The position numbers were made by a program, and so were the translations under genes. The notes below the pieces were generated by a model. That model had not been told where the DNA came from and searched no databases. It was given only the letters and a program-made list of their open reading frames with translations. From positions 1-36,819 of the forward strand of contig CAJATB010000117.1 in the NCBI GenBank assembly GCA_903944755.1: a stretch of 36,819 nucleotides of DNA. The letters are read 5' to 3'. Positions 1-9,508 of the stretch are shown piece by piece (position 1 is the first letter of the stretch; each line of letters opens with the position of its first letter). This stretch comes from an uncultured Bacteroidota bacterium (lineage in GTDB: Bacteria; Bacteroidota; Bacteroidia; Chitinophagales; Chitinophagaceae).

Positions 1-159
1 ATACTAGTTGGCATGCTTTTAATGGCAGGCGGCAAGAGCGCTGACCCAAATGTATTTAACGCTGATGAAGTATACTCCTTCAGAAGAATTACCCTAGCAC
101 CCATTTTAATAATTGCTGGTTTTTGCGTAGAAGTATTTGCGATTTTTAAAAAACACTAG
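1..159 (+). CDS. DUF3098-like small membrane protein, C-terminal fragment (5' end outside window)
   Basis: Frame +1 is open from base 1 to TAG at 157-159: ILVGMLLMAGGKSADPNVFNADEVYSFRRITLAPILIIAGFCVEVFAIFKKH. Resembles DUF3098 proteins found next to uppP in Bacteroidota. Confidence 0.75.
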   Translation: MLVGMLLMAGGKSADPNVFNADEVYSFRRITLAPILIIAGFCVEVFAIFKKH

Positions 160-175
160 TTAACTACACCTCCTT

Positions 176-201
176 AAAGCGATGAATTTCATCGCTTTTT
201 T
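176..201 (+). terminator. Intrinsic terminator-like hairpin
   Basis: AAAGCGATGA-ATT-TCATCGCTTT perfect inverted repeat followed by TTT, just after the DUF3098 stop. Confidence 0.7.
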
Positions 202-221
202 AATATAAAATTTTCATTAAG

Positions 222-1013
222 ATGGACTTAATCCAAGCGATTATCATAGCAATTATTGAAGGCATTACTGAATTCTTACCTATATCAAGCACAGCGCACA
301 TGAAATTTGCCAATCCCTTCCTAGGTATTGCCGATACCCCATTTGTTGATTTGTTTGAGATTGTGATACAACTAGCGGCTATTGGATCAATTGTTGTTAT
401 TTACTATAAAAGATTCTTTAACTTTAAACACTATAGCTTTTATCTTAAATTAATTGTTGCCGTAATCCCTGCATTAATTTTTGGTGCTTTATTGAAAAAA
501 CATATTGATGCTGCCCTGAATAATTTATGGATTATTGCTATTGTTATGGTAGCCGGAGGAGTACTATTATTATTCATGGACAAGTTATTTAATAAGCCTG
601 CTGTGGAAACCGAAGAATTAACCTACAAACAATCATTTGTGGTAGGATGCTTTCAGGTATTATCCATTATTTTCCCGGGGCTTAGCCGAAGTGCCGCTAC
701 AATTATTGGAGGGATGAGTCAAAAATTAACAAAAAAAACAGCTGCAGAATTTTCCTTTTTCTTAGCTGTACCAACTATGCTTGCCGCTTCGGCTAAAAGT
801 ACACTAGATGTATACCAGGACCACCCTGAAGTTTTTTCTAACGACAATTTATTGACTTTACTAATAGGCGCTGTTGTGGCATTTATTGTAGCTTTAATTT
901 CGGTGAAATTCTTTATTCAATTTGTCCAAAAAAAGGGGTTTGCCCTGTTTGGCTGGTACAGAATAGCGCTCGGCTTAACTATTATGGCCCTGCTTTATAC
1001 TAAGTACCTATAG
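222..1013 (+). CDS. uppP: Undecaprenyl-diphosphatase
   Basis: BacA/UppP motifs EGITEFLPISSTAH and PGLSRSAATIIGG; polytopic membrane protein, 263 aa. Confidence 0.96.
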   Translation: MDLIQAIIIAIIEGITEFLPISSTAHMKFANPFLGIADTPFVDLFEIVIQLAAIGSIVVIYYKRFFNFKHYSFYLKLIVAVIPALIFGALLKKHIDAALNNLWIIAIVMVAGGVLLLFMDKLFNKPAVETEELTYKQSFVVGCFQVLSIIFPGLSRSAATIIGGMSQKLTKKTAAEFSFFLAVPTMLAASAKSTLDVYQDHPEVFSNDNLLTLLIGAVVAFIVALISVKFFIQFVQKKGFALFGWYRIALGLTIMALLYTKYL

Positions 1014-1022
1014 GACACATGC

Positions 1023-1050
1023 ACAATTAATTGTATTTTTAAGAATACAA
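1023..1050. repeat. Overlapping inverted repeats between uppP and the MFS gene
   Basis: ACAATTAATTGT (1023-1034) palindrome overlaps TTGTATT-TTTAAG-AATACAA (1031-1050). Confidence 0.5.
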
Positions 1051-1063
1051 ACCCCCTGTAGTT

Positions 1064-2374
1064 ATGCATACAGCCTCAAAAAAAGTAATACATAGTTGGA
1101 CCATGTACGATTGGGCAAATAGTGTTTATAGCCTTGTTATTACATCTACCATTTTCCCTGCTTATTACGAAGCAGTAACAAGCGACGGTAATGAAAAAAC
1201 CTTAATTGACAAAGTTCATATTGGGCCATTTGAATTCGTAAATACCGCCCTATATAATTACGCATTAGCAATTGCATTTGTTATTGTTGCCTTAATGTCA
1301 CCCCTACTTTCTTCCATTGCCGACTATAAAGGAAATAAAAAACAGTTCCTGCAATTCTTTTGCACTTTGGGAAGTTTAGCTTGTATGTCCTTATACTTTT
1401 TTGATAGCTCCCATATTTATTTAGGGCTTATTTCGGTAATAATTGCTTGTGTAGGATTTTGGGGTAGTCTTGTATTTTACAATTCCTACCTTCCCGAAAT
1501 TGCCGCACCCGCTGATAGGGACCGCGTTAGTGCGAAAGGTTTTGTAATGGGTTATACAGGGTCCGTTATCCTGCAGGTAATTTGTTTCGTATTTGTATTA
1601 AAACCTGAACTATTTGGCATCACTGTTGGTAAAGCCTCACAAGTTTCTTTTTTATTGGCAGGCCTTTGGTGGTTTGGTTTTGGGCAATGGTTTATTTTAA
1701 AACTGCCCGATGGTGTAAGTATTGCAAATCCTGAAAAAAAAGAAGGCTTGCTTAGTGCTGGTTATAAAGAATTGCATAAGGTTTGGTTGCAATTAAGACA
1801 TTTACCCGTGTTAAAAAAATTCCTTTCCGCTTTCTTCTTTTACAATATGGGCGTACAAACTATAATGTTGGCCGCTACTTTATATGGGAAAAGCGAATTG
1901 AATATTCCTACCACGAACTTGATTATTGCTATTTTAATTATACAAATTGTGGCTATACCTGGGGCTTTTTATATGTCGAAATTAGCAAGCAAATGGGGCA
2001 ACTTAAATACACTCATGGTAGCTGTATTGTTTTGGGTGGGCGCATGTGTTGTTGGTTATTTTATACCTAGAAATGGGGTTGTCCAATTTTATACATTGGC
2101 CATACTTGTAGGGTTTGTAATGGGGGGTATTCAATCAGTAAGCCGAAGTACCTACGCAAAATTAATGCCTGAAACGCATGATACTACCAGCTTTTTTAGT
2201 TTCTATGATGTTACAGAAAAAATCGCAATTGTTATAGGGATGTTTGGTTTTGGAGTGATCAACGAAGTCACTGGCTCTCAAAGAAATTCAGTCCTTGCGT
2301 TATGTCTGTTTTTTATAACTGGCTTTGTTTTACTTTACCACACTTCAAAGCATAAAGAAAATGCAATTATATAG
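1064..2374 (+). CDS. MFS transporter, UMF1/Atg22-like family
   Basis: Polytopic protein with N-terminal SWTMYDWANSVYSLVITSTIFPAYY typical of UMF1 family MFS transporters. Confidence 0.88.
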   Translation: MHTASKKVIHSWTMYDWANSVYSLVITSTIFPAYYEAVTSDGNEKTLIDKVHIGPFEFVNTALYNYALAIAFVIVALMSPLLSSIADYKGNKKQFLQFFCTLGSLACMSLYFFDSSHIYLGLISVIIACVGFWGSLVFYNSYLPEIAAPADRDRVSAKGFVMGYTGSVILQVICFVFVLKPELFGITVGKASQVSFLLAGLWWFGFGQWFILKLPDGVSIANPEKKEGLLSAGYKELHKVWLQLRHLPVLKKFLSAFFFYNMGVQTIMLAATLYGKSELNIPTTNLIIAILIIQIVAIPGAFYMSKLASKWGNLNTLMVAVLFWVGACVVGYFIPRNGVVQFYTLAILVGFVMGGIQSVSRSTYAKLMPETHDTTSFFSFYDVTEKIAIVIGMFGFGVINEVTGSQRNSVLALCLFFITGFVLLYHTSKHKENAII

Positions 2375-3227
2375 TATTGAAACAGGGAAATTTAAATTAG
2401 ATGGTGGCGCTATGTTTGGTGTTGTGCCAAAATCAATATGGAACAAGTTAAATCCTGCCGACGAAACTAATTTATGTACATGGGCACTAAGGTGTTTATT
2501 GGTTATTGAAGGAGATCGAAAAATACTTATTGATACCGGAATGGGAAATAAGCAAGACGATAAATTTTTCAAGCATTATCAACCTCATGACACTATAACC
2601 TTAGCTAATGCCCTTGCTCCCTATAAAATAAAGCCTGAGGAAATTACGGACGTTTTACTCACCCATTTACACTTTGACCATGTTGGTGGTGCAATTAATA
2701 AAATAGACAACCAATTAGTGCCCGCATTCCCTAATGCTACTTATTGGGTGAGTGAGACCCAATGGAACTTAGCACTTAACCCAAATAAACGGGAACGTGC
2801 TTCCTTCTTAACAGAGAATATATTGCCACTAAGGAAAACAGGCAAATTAAAGCTAATCACTATCCCCGTTTACAACAGCGATACAAGTTTGCAAGAAATT
2901 CATTTTAGCCCCTCCTTAAGCTGTTATGTCGTAAATGGACATACCCAAGGCATGTTGCTTCCTAAAATTAATACAGGAAAAGAAACCATCGTTTATATGG
3001 CTGACTTATTGCCAAGCATTGGCCATATTCCTATCCCCTATGTAATGGGATATGATATGCAACCACTGCTTACATTGGATGAAAAAGAATTGTTCTTGAA
3101 TGAGGCACTGAAAAATAACTTTACTTTATTTTTTGAACACGACCCGGTAAACGAATGTTGTAAAGTACAATTAACAGAAAAGGGAATTCGTGCTTCTACT
3201 ACTTTCAAATTGGCAGAAATTGTGTAG
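2361..3227 (+). CDS. MBL-fold metallo-hydrolase
   Basis: HLHFDHVGG metal-binding motif and downstream conserved His/Asp residues. Start placed at ATG 2361 (MQLYSIETGKF); it overlaps the upstream stop. Confidence 0.88.
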   Translation: MQLYSIETGKFKLDGGAMFGVVPKSIWNKLNPADETNLCTWALRCLLVIEGDRKILIDTGMGNKQDDKFFKHYQPHDTITLANALAPYKIKPEEITDVLLTHLHFDHVGGAINKIDNQLVPAFPNATYWVSETQWNLALNPNKRERASFLTENILPLRKTGKLKLITIPVYNSDTSLQEIHFSPSLSCYVVNGHTQGMLLPKINTGKETIVYMADLLPSIGHIPIPYVMGYDMQPLLTLDEKELFLNEALKNNFTLFFEHDPVNECCKVQLTEKGIRASTTFKLAEIV

Positions 3228-3252
3228 GTAGTTTAGGCGCAGTACTGTAGCA

Positions 3253-4062
3253 TTATTTTGTATCAACTAATTCAATAAGAGAAGTTAATGGATGCTTAAG
3301 GTTTTGATACCCTACCATATCCATTTTTATACTCCCTACGATAATAGGTGTTTCTAGCCTTACGGGGATATGGTTTTCATCGTCGGTTACCCATATTGTC
3401 ATTTTCTCACCTCCGTCAAATACGGTGCCTTTAACCAATAAGGGTGCAATTTTGATTACTTTAAATTTTCCGAACCTAGTGGTAATTACGTCTCTTCCTA
3501 AGAATTTAAAATAAGAAGGGTATAATTCTTTATCTAAAAAGAAATTTAGAAATATTTTATCATTCATTTGACAAAAAGCATAATTAATATTTCTTGCCGC
3601 ATATATAGCACTAATTACATCGTGCGTGCAATCGGCAGTCTTGTAGGTAACATCGGCAGTGATAGCAGTTTTGCCTTTCTGATTAAATTGTATTGACTCA
3701 GATTGATGAAATCCGCCTTCGTTTATTTGTCTTGTAAATTGATAAGGGAGTAAGCTTCTCGCATCAACAATACTTTCATATTTATCCCTTACTTTGAATA
3801 TCCAATCATACTTGCTATTTGACCTTCCTGTAGCCGTAAAAATGAAAGCGTCAGATCCGTTCCAATTGGAAGACTGTGTTGTAAGTTCTGCACTACCTGC
3901 ATTCACATATAAGCCAATTACATTATAGTAAATATTATATTGCAACTTTTCTCCTGGTATAAAGGAATTATTTATTTGATTGCAAACTCCATTATTAGCA
4001 GGAGGCACAGGAATTGGGTTTAACCAACTCAAAAAATTTATTATAATATAAAGGATATACAT
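3253..4062 (-). CDS. DUF3108 domain-containing protein
   Basis: Sequence pattern FIPGEKLQYNIYYNVIGLYVNAGSAEL...KYDWIFKVRDKYES resembles the DUF3108 family; N-terminal hydrophobic segment. Confidence 0.75.
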   Translation of the reverse strand: MYILYIIINFLSWLNPIPVPPANNGVCNQINNSFIPGEKLQYNIYYNVIGLYVNAGSAELTTQSSNWNGSDAFIFTATGRSNSKYDWIFKVRDKYESIVDARSLLPYQFTRQINEGGFHQSESIQFNQKGKTAITADVTYKTADCTHDVISAIYAARNINYAFCQMNDKIFLNFFLDKELYPSYFKFLGRDVITTRFGKFKVIKIAPLLVKGTVFDGGEKMTIWVTDDENHIPVRLETPIIVGSIKMDMVGYQNLKHPLTSLIELVDTK

Positions 4063-4093
4063 TTTTTTTATTTACTAATTCAGTTGTACAAAA

Positions 4094-5011
4094 TTATTGC
4101 TTTAATCGGAAACCCAATAATAAGCAAGTGCCTATTATTGCAGGAATAAGAAAATTAACAACCCATATCAAGGAAGATAGGACTATAATCATTCCTTCAT
4201 TTGGGTACCAAGGGGCTAAAATTAATAACAAAAGTTGTCCCCTTACTACTAATTCTGAAATACTTATAGTAGGTAAAATGGAAAGAAATAGAAATAAAAC
4301 TGCAATGGAGGATCCTAACACCCAAAATGGAATGTCCATACCCAACATTTTCGCTGCCCAAGCATATTGAAAGGTGAAAACTCCATACCTTAAAAAAGAC
4401 AATAATAATAGAATGATTTTAGAACGGGTGGGTATTTGAAGCTTATTTAATACAGCCAGCCAGCCCTTCCATTGCCTATCATAAAAAAATATAATTATTG
4501 CAAATAAAGCTATTAATGGGCTTACCCATTTTAACCAAGCGAAGAATGGTGAATTCCAAAATAGTGCAACTGTCCCAATAATAATAGTTACTAATAATTG
4601 CGCATAAGAAGTCCATGCCATCTGCGCTACTCCTTTTGCCTTATTCCCTGTTTCTAAAAACATCGTTCTTCCTACGTATTCTCCTATTCTATTGGGCGTA
4701 AAAAAGGCAAAAGCTTGCCCCACAAAAACACTGCGAAGCGACTTAAGAAAATTAATAGGGTTATTTTTTTCAACTACTCGCTTCCATTTTAGTGCTTCTA
4801 GCATAAAATTTAATCCCATCAATAATAATAAAATGACCCAATATATAAAAGTAGTCTGTAGCAACTGCTGCTGTATTTCAACCCCGAACGCTGCCCAATT
4901 TTTATTCGAAATGGCTTCCTTATAAATGGCAATCCCACAAATAATAAATAACAAAAAGCCAAGACACTTTCTGCCGTAATTAATTATTAATGGTATTGCT
5001 TTTTTGAACAT
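4094..5011 (-). CDS. Flippase-like / lysylphosphatidylglycerol synthase TM-region (UPF0104-like) membrane protein
   Basis: Polytopic protein of about 305 aa with LEALKWKRVV, FFTPNRIGEYVGR and SELVVRGQ-like motifs. Confidence 0.75.
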   Translation of the reverse strand: MFKKAIPLIINYGRKCLGFLLFIICGIAIYKEAISNKNWAAFGVEIQQQLLQTTFIYWVILLLLMGLNFMLEALKWKRVVEKNNPINFLKSLRSVFVGQAFAFFTPNRIGEYVGRTMFLETGNKAKGVAQMAWTSYAQLLVTIIIGTVALFWNSPFFAWLKWVSPLIALFAIIIFFYDRQWKGWLAVLNKLQIPTRSKIILLLLSFLRYGVFTFQYAWAAKMLGMDIPFWVLGSSIAVLFLFLSILPTISISELVVRGQLLLLILAPWYPNEGMIIVLSSLIWVVNFLIPAIIGTCLLLGFRLKQ

Positions 5012-5057
5012 GTGCGGTAAAGTTCGGTTTTTGGAATGATATATGTAACTTTATTGC

Positions 5058-5618
5058 ATGCCCAAATCACCCATCATTTTAGGAATTGACCCAGGTACAC
5101 AAATATTAGGTTATGCCCTTTTAAAAGGAGGCCCGCATCCGGCCTTGATTGAGATGGATGTATTAAAGCTTACTAAGGAAAAAGATATTTATGCAAGGCT
5201 TCAAATGATACATGCAAAAATTATTGAGCTCATTGATACACACAATCCTACCCACTTTGCTATTGAAGCTCCTTTTTTTGGGAAAAACGTACAAAGTATG
5301 CTAAAGCTAGGTCGTGCACAAGGGGTTGCTATTGCCGCCGCAATGCATTATAAATTACCTGTCGTAGAATACGCTCCAAAAAAAGTAAAGCAATCTATAA
5401 CAGGTAATGGAAATGCCGACAAGGATATGGTTTGGAAAATGCTTGAACGAATTTTAAAAATTGAAAAGCAACCTAAATATTTTGATGCAACCGACGCTTT
5501 AGGTGTTGCGCTTTGCCATTGGTATCAACTAAGCAGTCCCGTTTTACCTGCAGCAAAGGGGCTTAAAGGCTGGGAGGCTTTTTTAGCAAAAAACCCAGGA
5601 AGGGTTAAGTTGAAATAA
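5058..5618 (+). CDS. ruvC: Crossover junction endodeoxyribonuclease RuvC
   Basis: ILGIDPGTQILGYALL, FAIEAPFFGKNVQSMLKLGRAQGV and DATDALGVALCH catalytic motifs. Confidence 0.97.
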   Translation: MPKSPIILGIDPGTQILGYALLKGGPHPALIEMDVLKLTKEKDIYARLQMIHAKIIELIDTHNPTHFAIEAPFFGKNVQSMLKLGRAQGVAIAAAMHYKLPVVEYAPKKVKQSITGNGNADKDMVWKMLERILKIEKQPKYFDATDALGVALCHWYQLSSPVLPAAKGLKGWEAFLAKNPGRVKLK

Positions 5619-5620
5619 TA

Positions 5621-6010
5621 TTAAAGCTTACTTATAATTAATGCTTGTATTTCCTTAAACTGGTCATCACTTAACTTTAATTTTGGTTGGTCAAAATTAA
5701 TATCTGCAGCTCCATTAATGGGGATTAAATGCACGTGCGCGTGCGGTACTTCTAAACCTACCGTAACCATACTTACTCTGTTACAAACAAAGGATGCCTC
5801 AATAGCTTTAGCAATAGGTTTTGCAAATAGCATTAGCTCGCTCATAAAAGAATCGGGTAAGTCAAATACTTTGTCAATTTCTATTTTAGGTACAATTAAA
5901 GTGTGGCCCTTTTGTAGTGGCAATATATCAAGGAAGGCAAAAAAATGAGCCGACTCTGCGATTTTATAAGAAGGTATTTCGCCATTTATAATTTTAGTGA
6001 ATATTGTCAT
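5621..6010 (-). CDS. HIT family protein
   Basis: MTIFTKIINGEIPSYKI...HTLIVPK...GLEVPHAHVHLIPI HIT motif. Confidence 0.95.
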   Translation of the reverse strand: MTIFTKIINGEIPSYKIAESAHFFAFLDILPLQKGHTLIVPKIEIDKVFDLPDSFMSELMLFAKPIAKAIEASFVCNRVSMVTVGLEVPHAHVHLIPINGAADINFDQPKLKLSDDQFKEIQALIISKL

Positions 6011-6055
6011 TTTGTAAAAGTTTGTAACTAAAATTACGCTTTATCCCAAAACCAA

Positions 6056-6089
6056 CAAAGCCCTTGTTAAATGAATAACAAGGGCTTTG
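6056..6089 (-). terminator. Terminator-like hairpin downstream of greA
   Basis: CAAAGCCCTTGTTA ... TAACAAGGGCTTTG perfect 14-bp inverted repeat, about 20 bp past the greA stop. Confidence 0.75.
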
Positions 6090-6110
6090 ATAACTAGTTC
6101 ACTTATTTAG

Positions 6111-6587
6111 TTATATAGTAATGTTTTCAATTTTGAATTTCATTGCTCCATTGGGCGCTTGGATTTCAGCAATTTCTCCAATTTTTTTCCCAATTAGGCC
6201 CTTGCCTATTGGGGAGGATGCTGAAATTTTACCTGCTTTTAAATCGGCTTCTTTCTCTCCTACCAATTGATAAGTAACTGTTTTTTTAGTAGCTACATTC
6301 GTAATAGTTACTTTCGTTAAAATGGTAACTTTACTAGTATCAATAGTACTGGTGTCTACAATCTTAGCATTAGATATGGAACCTTCCAATTGCTTGATTT
6401 TTGATTCTAACATCCCTTGTGCTTCTTTAGCAGCATCATATTCAGCATTTTCTTTCAAATCTCCTTTTTCTCTAGCTTCACCAATTGCTCTTGATGCAGC
6501 TGGACGATCAATTGATTTCATACGTTGTAATTCTTCCCGCATTTTATCAAATGTCTCTTGCGTTACGTATACATTTGTTTCGCTCAT
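6111..6587 (-). CDS. greA: Transcription elongation factor GreA
   Basis: N-terminal coiled coil with REKGDLKENAEYDAAKEAQ and C-terminal ISASSPIGKGLIGKKIGE. Confidence 0.97.
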   Translation of the reverse strand: MSETNVYVTQETFDKMREELQRMKSIDRPAASRAIGEAREKGDLKENAEYDAAKEAQGMLESKIKQLEGSISNAKIVDTSTIDTSKVTILTKVTITNVATKKTVTYQLVGEKEADLKAGKISASSPIGKGLIGKKIGEIAEIQAPNGAMKFKIENITI

Positions 6588-6664
6588 GTCTTCTGTTTAG
6601 ATATAAAAAAAATACAACGCCACATAATTGTAGCGTTGCATGTAACAAAGATATTGATTTAGGA

Positions 6665-7594
6665 TCAAATAATACCTATTTTTTCTAATATGATCTTGGC
6701 CATTTTTAAGTACGCTTCCTGGCTATAACCTGCAATATGAGGCGTAGCAATGAAATTTGGCTGTGCAATTAAAGCACCTAAAACCTGCTTTTCTTGGTCT
6801 GTATAACCGGCCAATTGCTCATTTTCCATTACATCTAAGCCTGCACCTCTTAACTGGTTATTTTGTAGCGCACCCAGCACCGCCTGGGTTTCAGTTACCT
6901 GACCCCTACAAGTACTTATAAAATAGGGGCGTTTTTTACAATTGGCGAAAAACGTAGCATTTGCATAATGAAATGTCAAAGGCGTAAGGGGCAAATGCAA
7001 ACTAATTACCTCGGCTTGTTCCTGAATGGTTGATAAGCTAACCGATTTTATTCGGTCTGTTTCAAAGTTGGTTTTATAAATATCATGGGCAAGGATTTCA
7101 ACATCAAAGCCTGCCAACACTTTTGCAAATGCATTACCTGTATTACCTAAACCAATAATGCCCACTTTTTTCCCGGTAAGTTCATCGGCCCTGTTATTGT
7201 CACGAATCCATTTCCCCATTTTAATTTCGTCGTATGAACTATGAATGCGATTCATTAAACTTAATAGTAACCCCAAAGCATGTTCACCTACAGTAGTGCA
7301 GTTTCCCTCGGGGCTGCTTTCGCATTGTATCCCCTTACCTAGTGCATAGGGTACATCTATTAATTCCATTCCACTACCTAGTCGTCCAATCCATTTTAAA
7401 TTAATGGCCTTGTCAATTAAAGCAGCATCTACTTTAATGCTTGTTGTAATAATAAGCCCATGTGCATTAGCAATTAATGCTTCCAAACCCGCATAACTAA
7501 TGGCTGGCTCATACACTACTTCATACCCCTTTTCTTTTAATGTTTCCAATAAGAAGGGATGCACCGGTGCAGTAATAATTACTTGTAATGCCAT
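6665..7594 (-). CDS. D-2-hydroxyacid dehydrogenase / phosphoglycerate dehydrogenase-like
   Basis: Rossmann motif GKKVGIIGLGNTGNAFAKVL, LHLPLTP and ATPHIAGYSQEA motifs. Confidence 0.9.
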   Translation of the reverse strand: MALQVIITAPVHPFLLETLKEKGYEVVYEPAISYAGLEALIANAHGLIITTSIKVDAALIDKAINLKWIGRLGSGMELIDVPYALGKGIQCESSPEGNCTTVGEHALGLLLSLMNRIHSSYDEIKMGKWIRDNNRADELTGKKVGIIGLGNTGNAFAKVLAGFDVEILAHDIYKTNFETDRIKSVSLSTIQEQAEVISLHLPLTPLTFHYANATFFANCKKRPYFISTCRGQVTETQAVLGALQNNQLRGAGLDVMENEQLAGYTDQEKQVLGALIAQPNFIATPHIAGYSQEAYLKMAKIILEKIGII

Positions 7595-7595
7595 A

Positions 7596-8360
7596 CTATT
7601 CTGGATTGTGCATTTTAAAAGTTAAAGCAGCATAGTCTTCAAAAGTCAAATTCTCTGCCCTTTTTGTAAAGATAGGGTCTGCTAATTGTTCTGGAGTAAA
7701 ATAAGGTTTTAATGGATTTCTTAACATTTTTCTTCTTTGTCCAAATGCCATTTTCACAAGATGATAAAAACTTTTTAAGGATGCAATTTCCGGAAAAGTT
7801 TCTTTTCTTTTTAACTGAATCACGCCACTCATTACTTTTGGAGGAGGGGTGAATGACTCAGGAGGCACATCAAATAAATAAGTTACATCATAGAATGCTT
7901 GGGTTAATACACTCAAAATTCCATAGGCTTTTGAATGTGGCTTAGCTGCAATCCTTTCCGCAACTTCTTTTTGAAACATGCCAACTAACATGGGCACTTG
8001 CTGTTTCCAGTCTAGGACCTTAAAAACGATTTGGGTACTTATATTATATGGGAAATTCCCTACCACTACAAATTGCTTTTCAAAAGGCACTTCCATTTGT
8101 AAAAAATCGTCGTTTATAATTTTACCTGCTAATTCAGGAAACTGAAAGTTTAAGTAATTCACCTTTTCAGTGTCAAGTTCTATGGCTTTAAAAGCCACTT
8201 TTGGGAGCTTATAAATAAATTGGGTAAGCGCCCCTCCGCCTGGCCCTACCTCCAATAATTGGTCCATTTCCTGTTGAAGTAATACTTCTTGTATTTTAAG
8301 ACAATAAGTGTCATCCTTTAGAAAGTGCTGCCCTAGGGACTTTTTTAGCGTATACTGCAT
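7596..8360 (-). CDS. rsmA: 16S rRNA (adenine(1518)-N(6)/adenine(1519)-N(6))-dimethyltransferase
   Basis: KKSLGQHFLKD, LEVGPGGGALT and VGNFPYNIS motifs. Confidence 0.97.
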   Translation of the reverse strand: MQYTLKKSLGQHFLKDDTYCLKIQEVLLQQEMDQLLEVGPGGGALTQFIYKLPKVAFKAIELDTEKVNYLNFQFPELAGKIINDDFLQMEVPFEKQFVVVGNFPYNISTQIVFKVLDWKQQVPMLVGMFQKEVAERIAAKPHSKAYGILSVLTQAFYDVTYLFDVPPESFTPPPKVMSGVIQLKRKETFPEIASLKSFYHLVKMAFGQRRKMLRNPLKPYFTPEQLADPIFTKRAENLTFEDYAALTFKMHNPE

Positions 8361-8364
8361 GTAG

Positions 8365-8372
8365 CAAAGTTA
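8365..8372 (-). promoter_or_regulatory. Candidate Bacteroidota -7 element TAACTTTG for rsmA
   Basis: Minus strand TAACTTTG matches TAnnTTTG exactly and ends 4 nt before the rsmA ATG. No convincing -33 TTTG at standard spacing. Confidence 0.45.
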
Positions 8373-8404
8373 GGTTTTTGTGCGTACTTTTACAGCCAAA
8401 TCAC

Positions 8405-9502
8405 ATGGATATGAACCCGGACATCAGACGACCAATTATAGGCTTTACTTGCGGAGACTTAAATGGTATTGGCATTGAATTAATTATCAAGTCCCTTTCC
8501 GACAGTCGGCTATTAGATTTTATGGTACCTGTAATATTTGCAAGCAATAAGGCCATCAGCTTTTACAAGAAAAACTTACCTGAATACAATTTAACCTTCA
8601 CATCCATTCCTGATTTTTCAAAAATTAATCCCAAACAAGTTAACCTAATTCATTGTTGGGAAGAAGATGTTGCTATCACCCCTGGTGAACTTACAGAAGT
8701 AGGTGGAAAATATGCTTTACTTTCTTTAGAAAGAGCGGTTGCCGCATTAAAAGAAGGAAAAATTGACGGACTAGTTACAGCCCCTATTCATAAAAAAAAT
8801 ATTCAATCTCCAAATTTTCAATTCAGCGGACACACTCCTTACTTACAACATGCTTTTGGAAACACTGAAAATTTAATGTTGTTAGTAGCGGAGAATTTGA
8901 GAATGGCTTTGGTAACCGAACACGTTACTATTCAAGAAGTAGCAAAGTTTATTACAAAAGACAAGATCAAACAAAAACTACAAATTTTAAATAGCAGTTT
9001 AAAAAAGGATTTTGGGATTGATAAACCACGCATAGCGGTGTTGGCATTGAACCCACATGCAGGTGACGAAGGACTCATTGGCAAAGAAGAAATTGAAATT
9101 ATTAGGCCAGCTATTAAAGAAAGTAGAAACCAAGTATTGGCCTATGGCCCTTATTCTGCTGATGCTTTTTTTGCAAGGGGGCAACACGAAAAATTTGATG
9201 CAGTACTAGCAATGTACCATGACCAAGGCTTAATTCCATTTAAATCATTGGCATTTGGAGAAGGCGTGAATTTCACCGCCGGTTTACCCATAGTAAGAAC
9301 AAGTCCCGACCATGGAACTGCATTTGATATTGCAGGTAAGGATAAGGCTGATGCCGCTTCCTTTACTGCAAGTATTTTTGAATGCGTAAGAATAATCCAT
9401 GCAAGAAAAGGCTATACCGACATGCGACTAAATCCACTAAAGAAAATTAGCGCAAGAATGTTAGCAAACGCGATTGATGAAAATTTAGATGACAACTATT
9501 AG
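8405..9502 (+). CDS. pdxA: 4-hydroxythreonine-4-phosphate dehydrogenase
   Basis: TCGDLNGIGIELI, VTAPIHKK, HTPYL, ALNPHAGDEGLIG, MYHDQGLIPFK and TSPDHGTAFDIAG motifs. ATG at 8405 preferred over the track's upstream start at 8378. Confidence 0.95.
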   Translation: MDMNPDIRRPIIGFTCGDLNGIGIELIIKSLSDSRLLDFMVPVIFASNKAISFYKKNLPEYNLTFTSIPDFSKINPKQVNLIHCWEEDVAITPGELTEVGGKYALLSLERAVAALKEGKIDGLVTAPIHKKNIQSPNFQFSGHTPYLQHAFGNTENLMLLVAENLRMALVTEHVTIQEVAKFITKDKIKQKLQILNSSLKKDFGIDKPRIAVLALNPHAGDEGLIGKEEIEIIRPAIKESRNQVLAYGPYSADAFFARGQHEKFDAVLAMYHDQGLIPFKSLAFGEGVNFTAGLPIVRTSPDHGTAFDIAGKDKADAASFTASIFECVRIIHARKGYTDMRLNPLKKISARMLANAIDENLDDNY

Positions 9503-9508
9503 CCCCAA

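Noticed and set aside
1734-1741. A8 tract in the MFS gene, and similar A8/T8 tracts in other CDSs, as slippage sites
   Set aside because: Shorter runs are common in this AT-rich genome and lack the combination seen in dnaX of A10, a domain boundary, immediate stops in both frames and a downstream hairpin.
1783-2070. 95-aa ORF in an alternative frame inside the MFS transporter
   Set aside because: Completely embedded in a well-supported CDS; the sequence looks like frame-shifted translation of the transporter.
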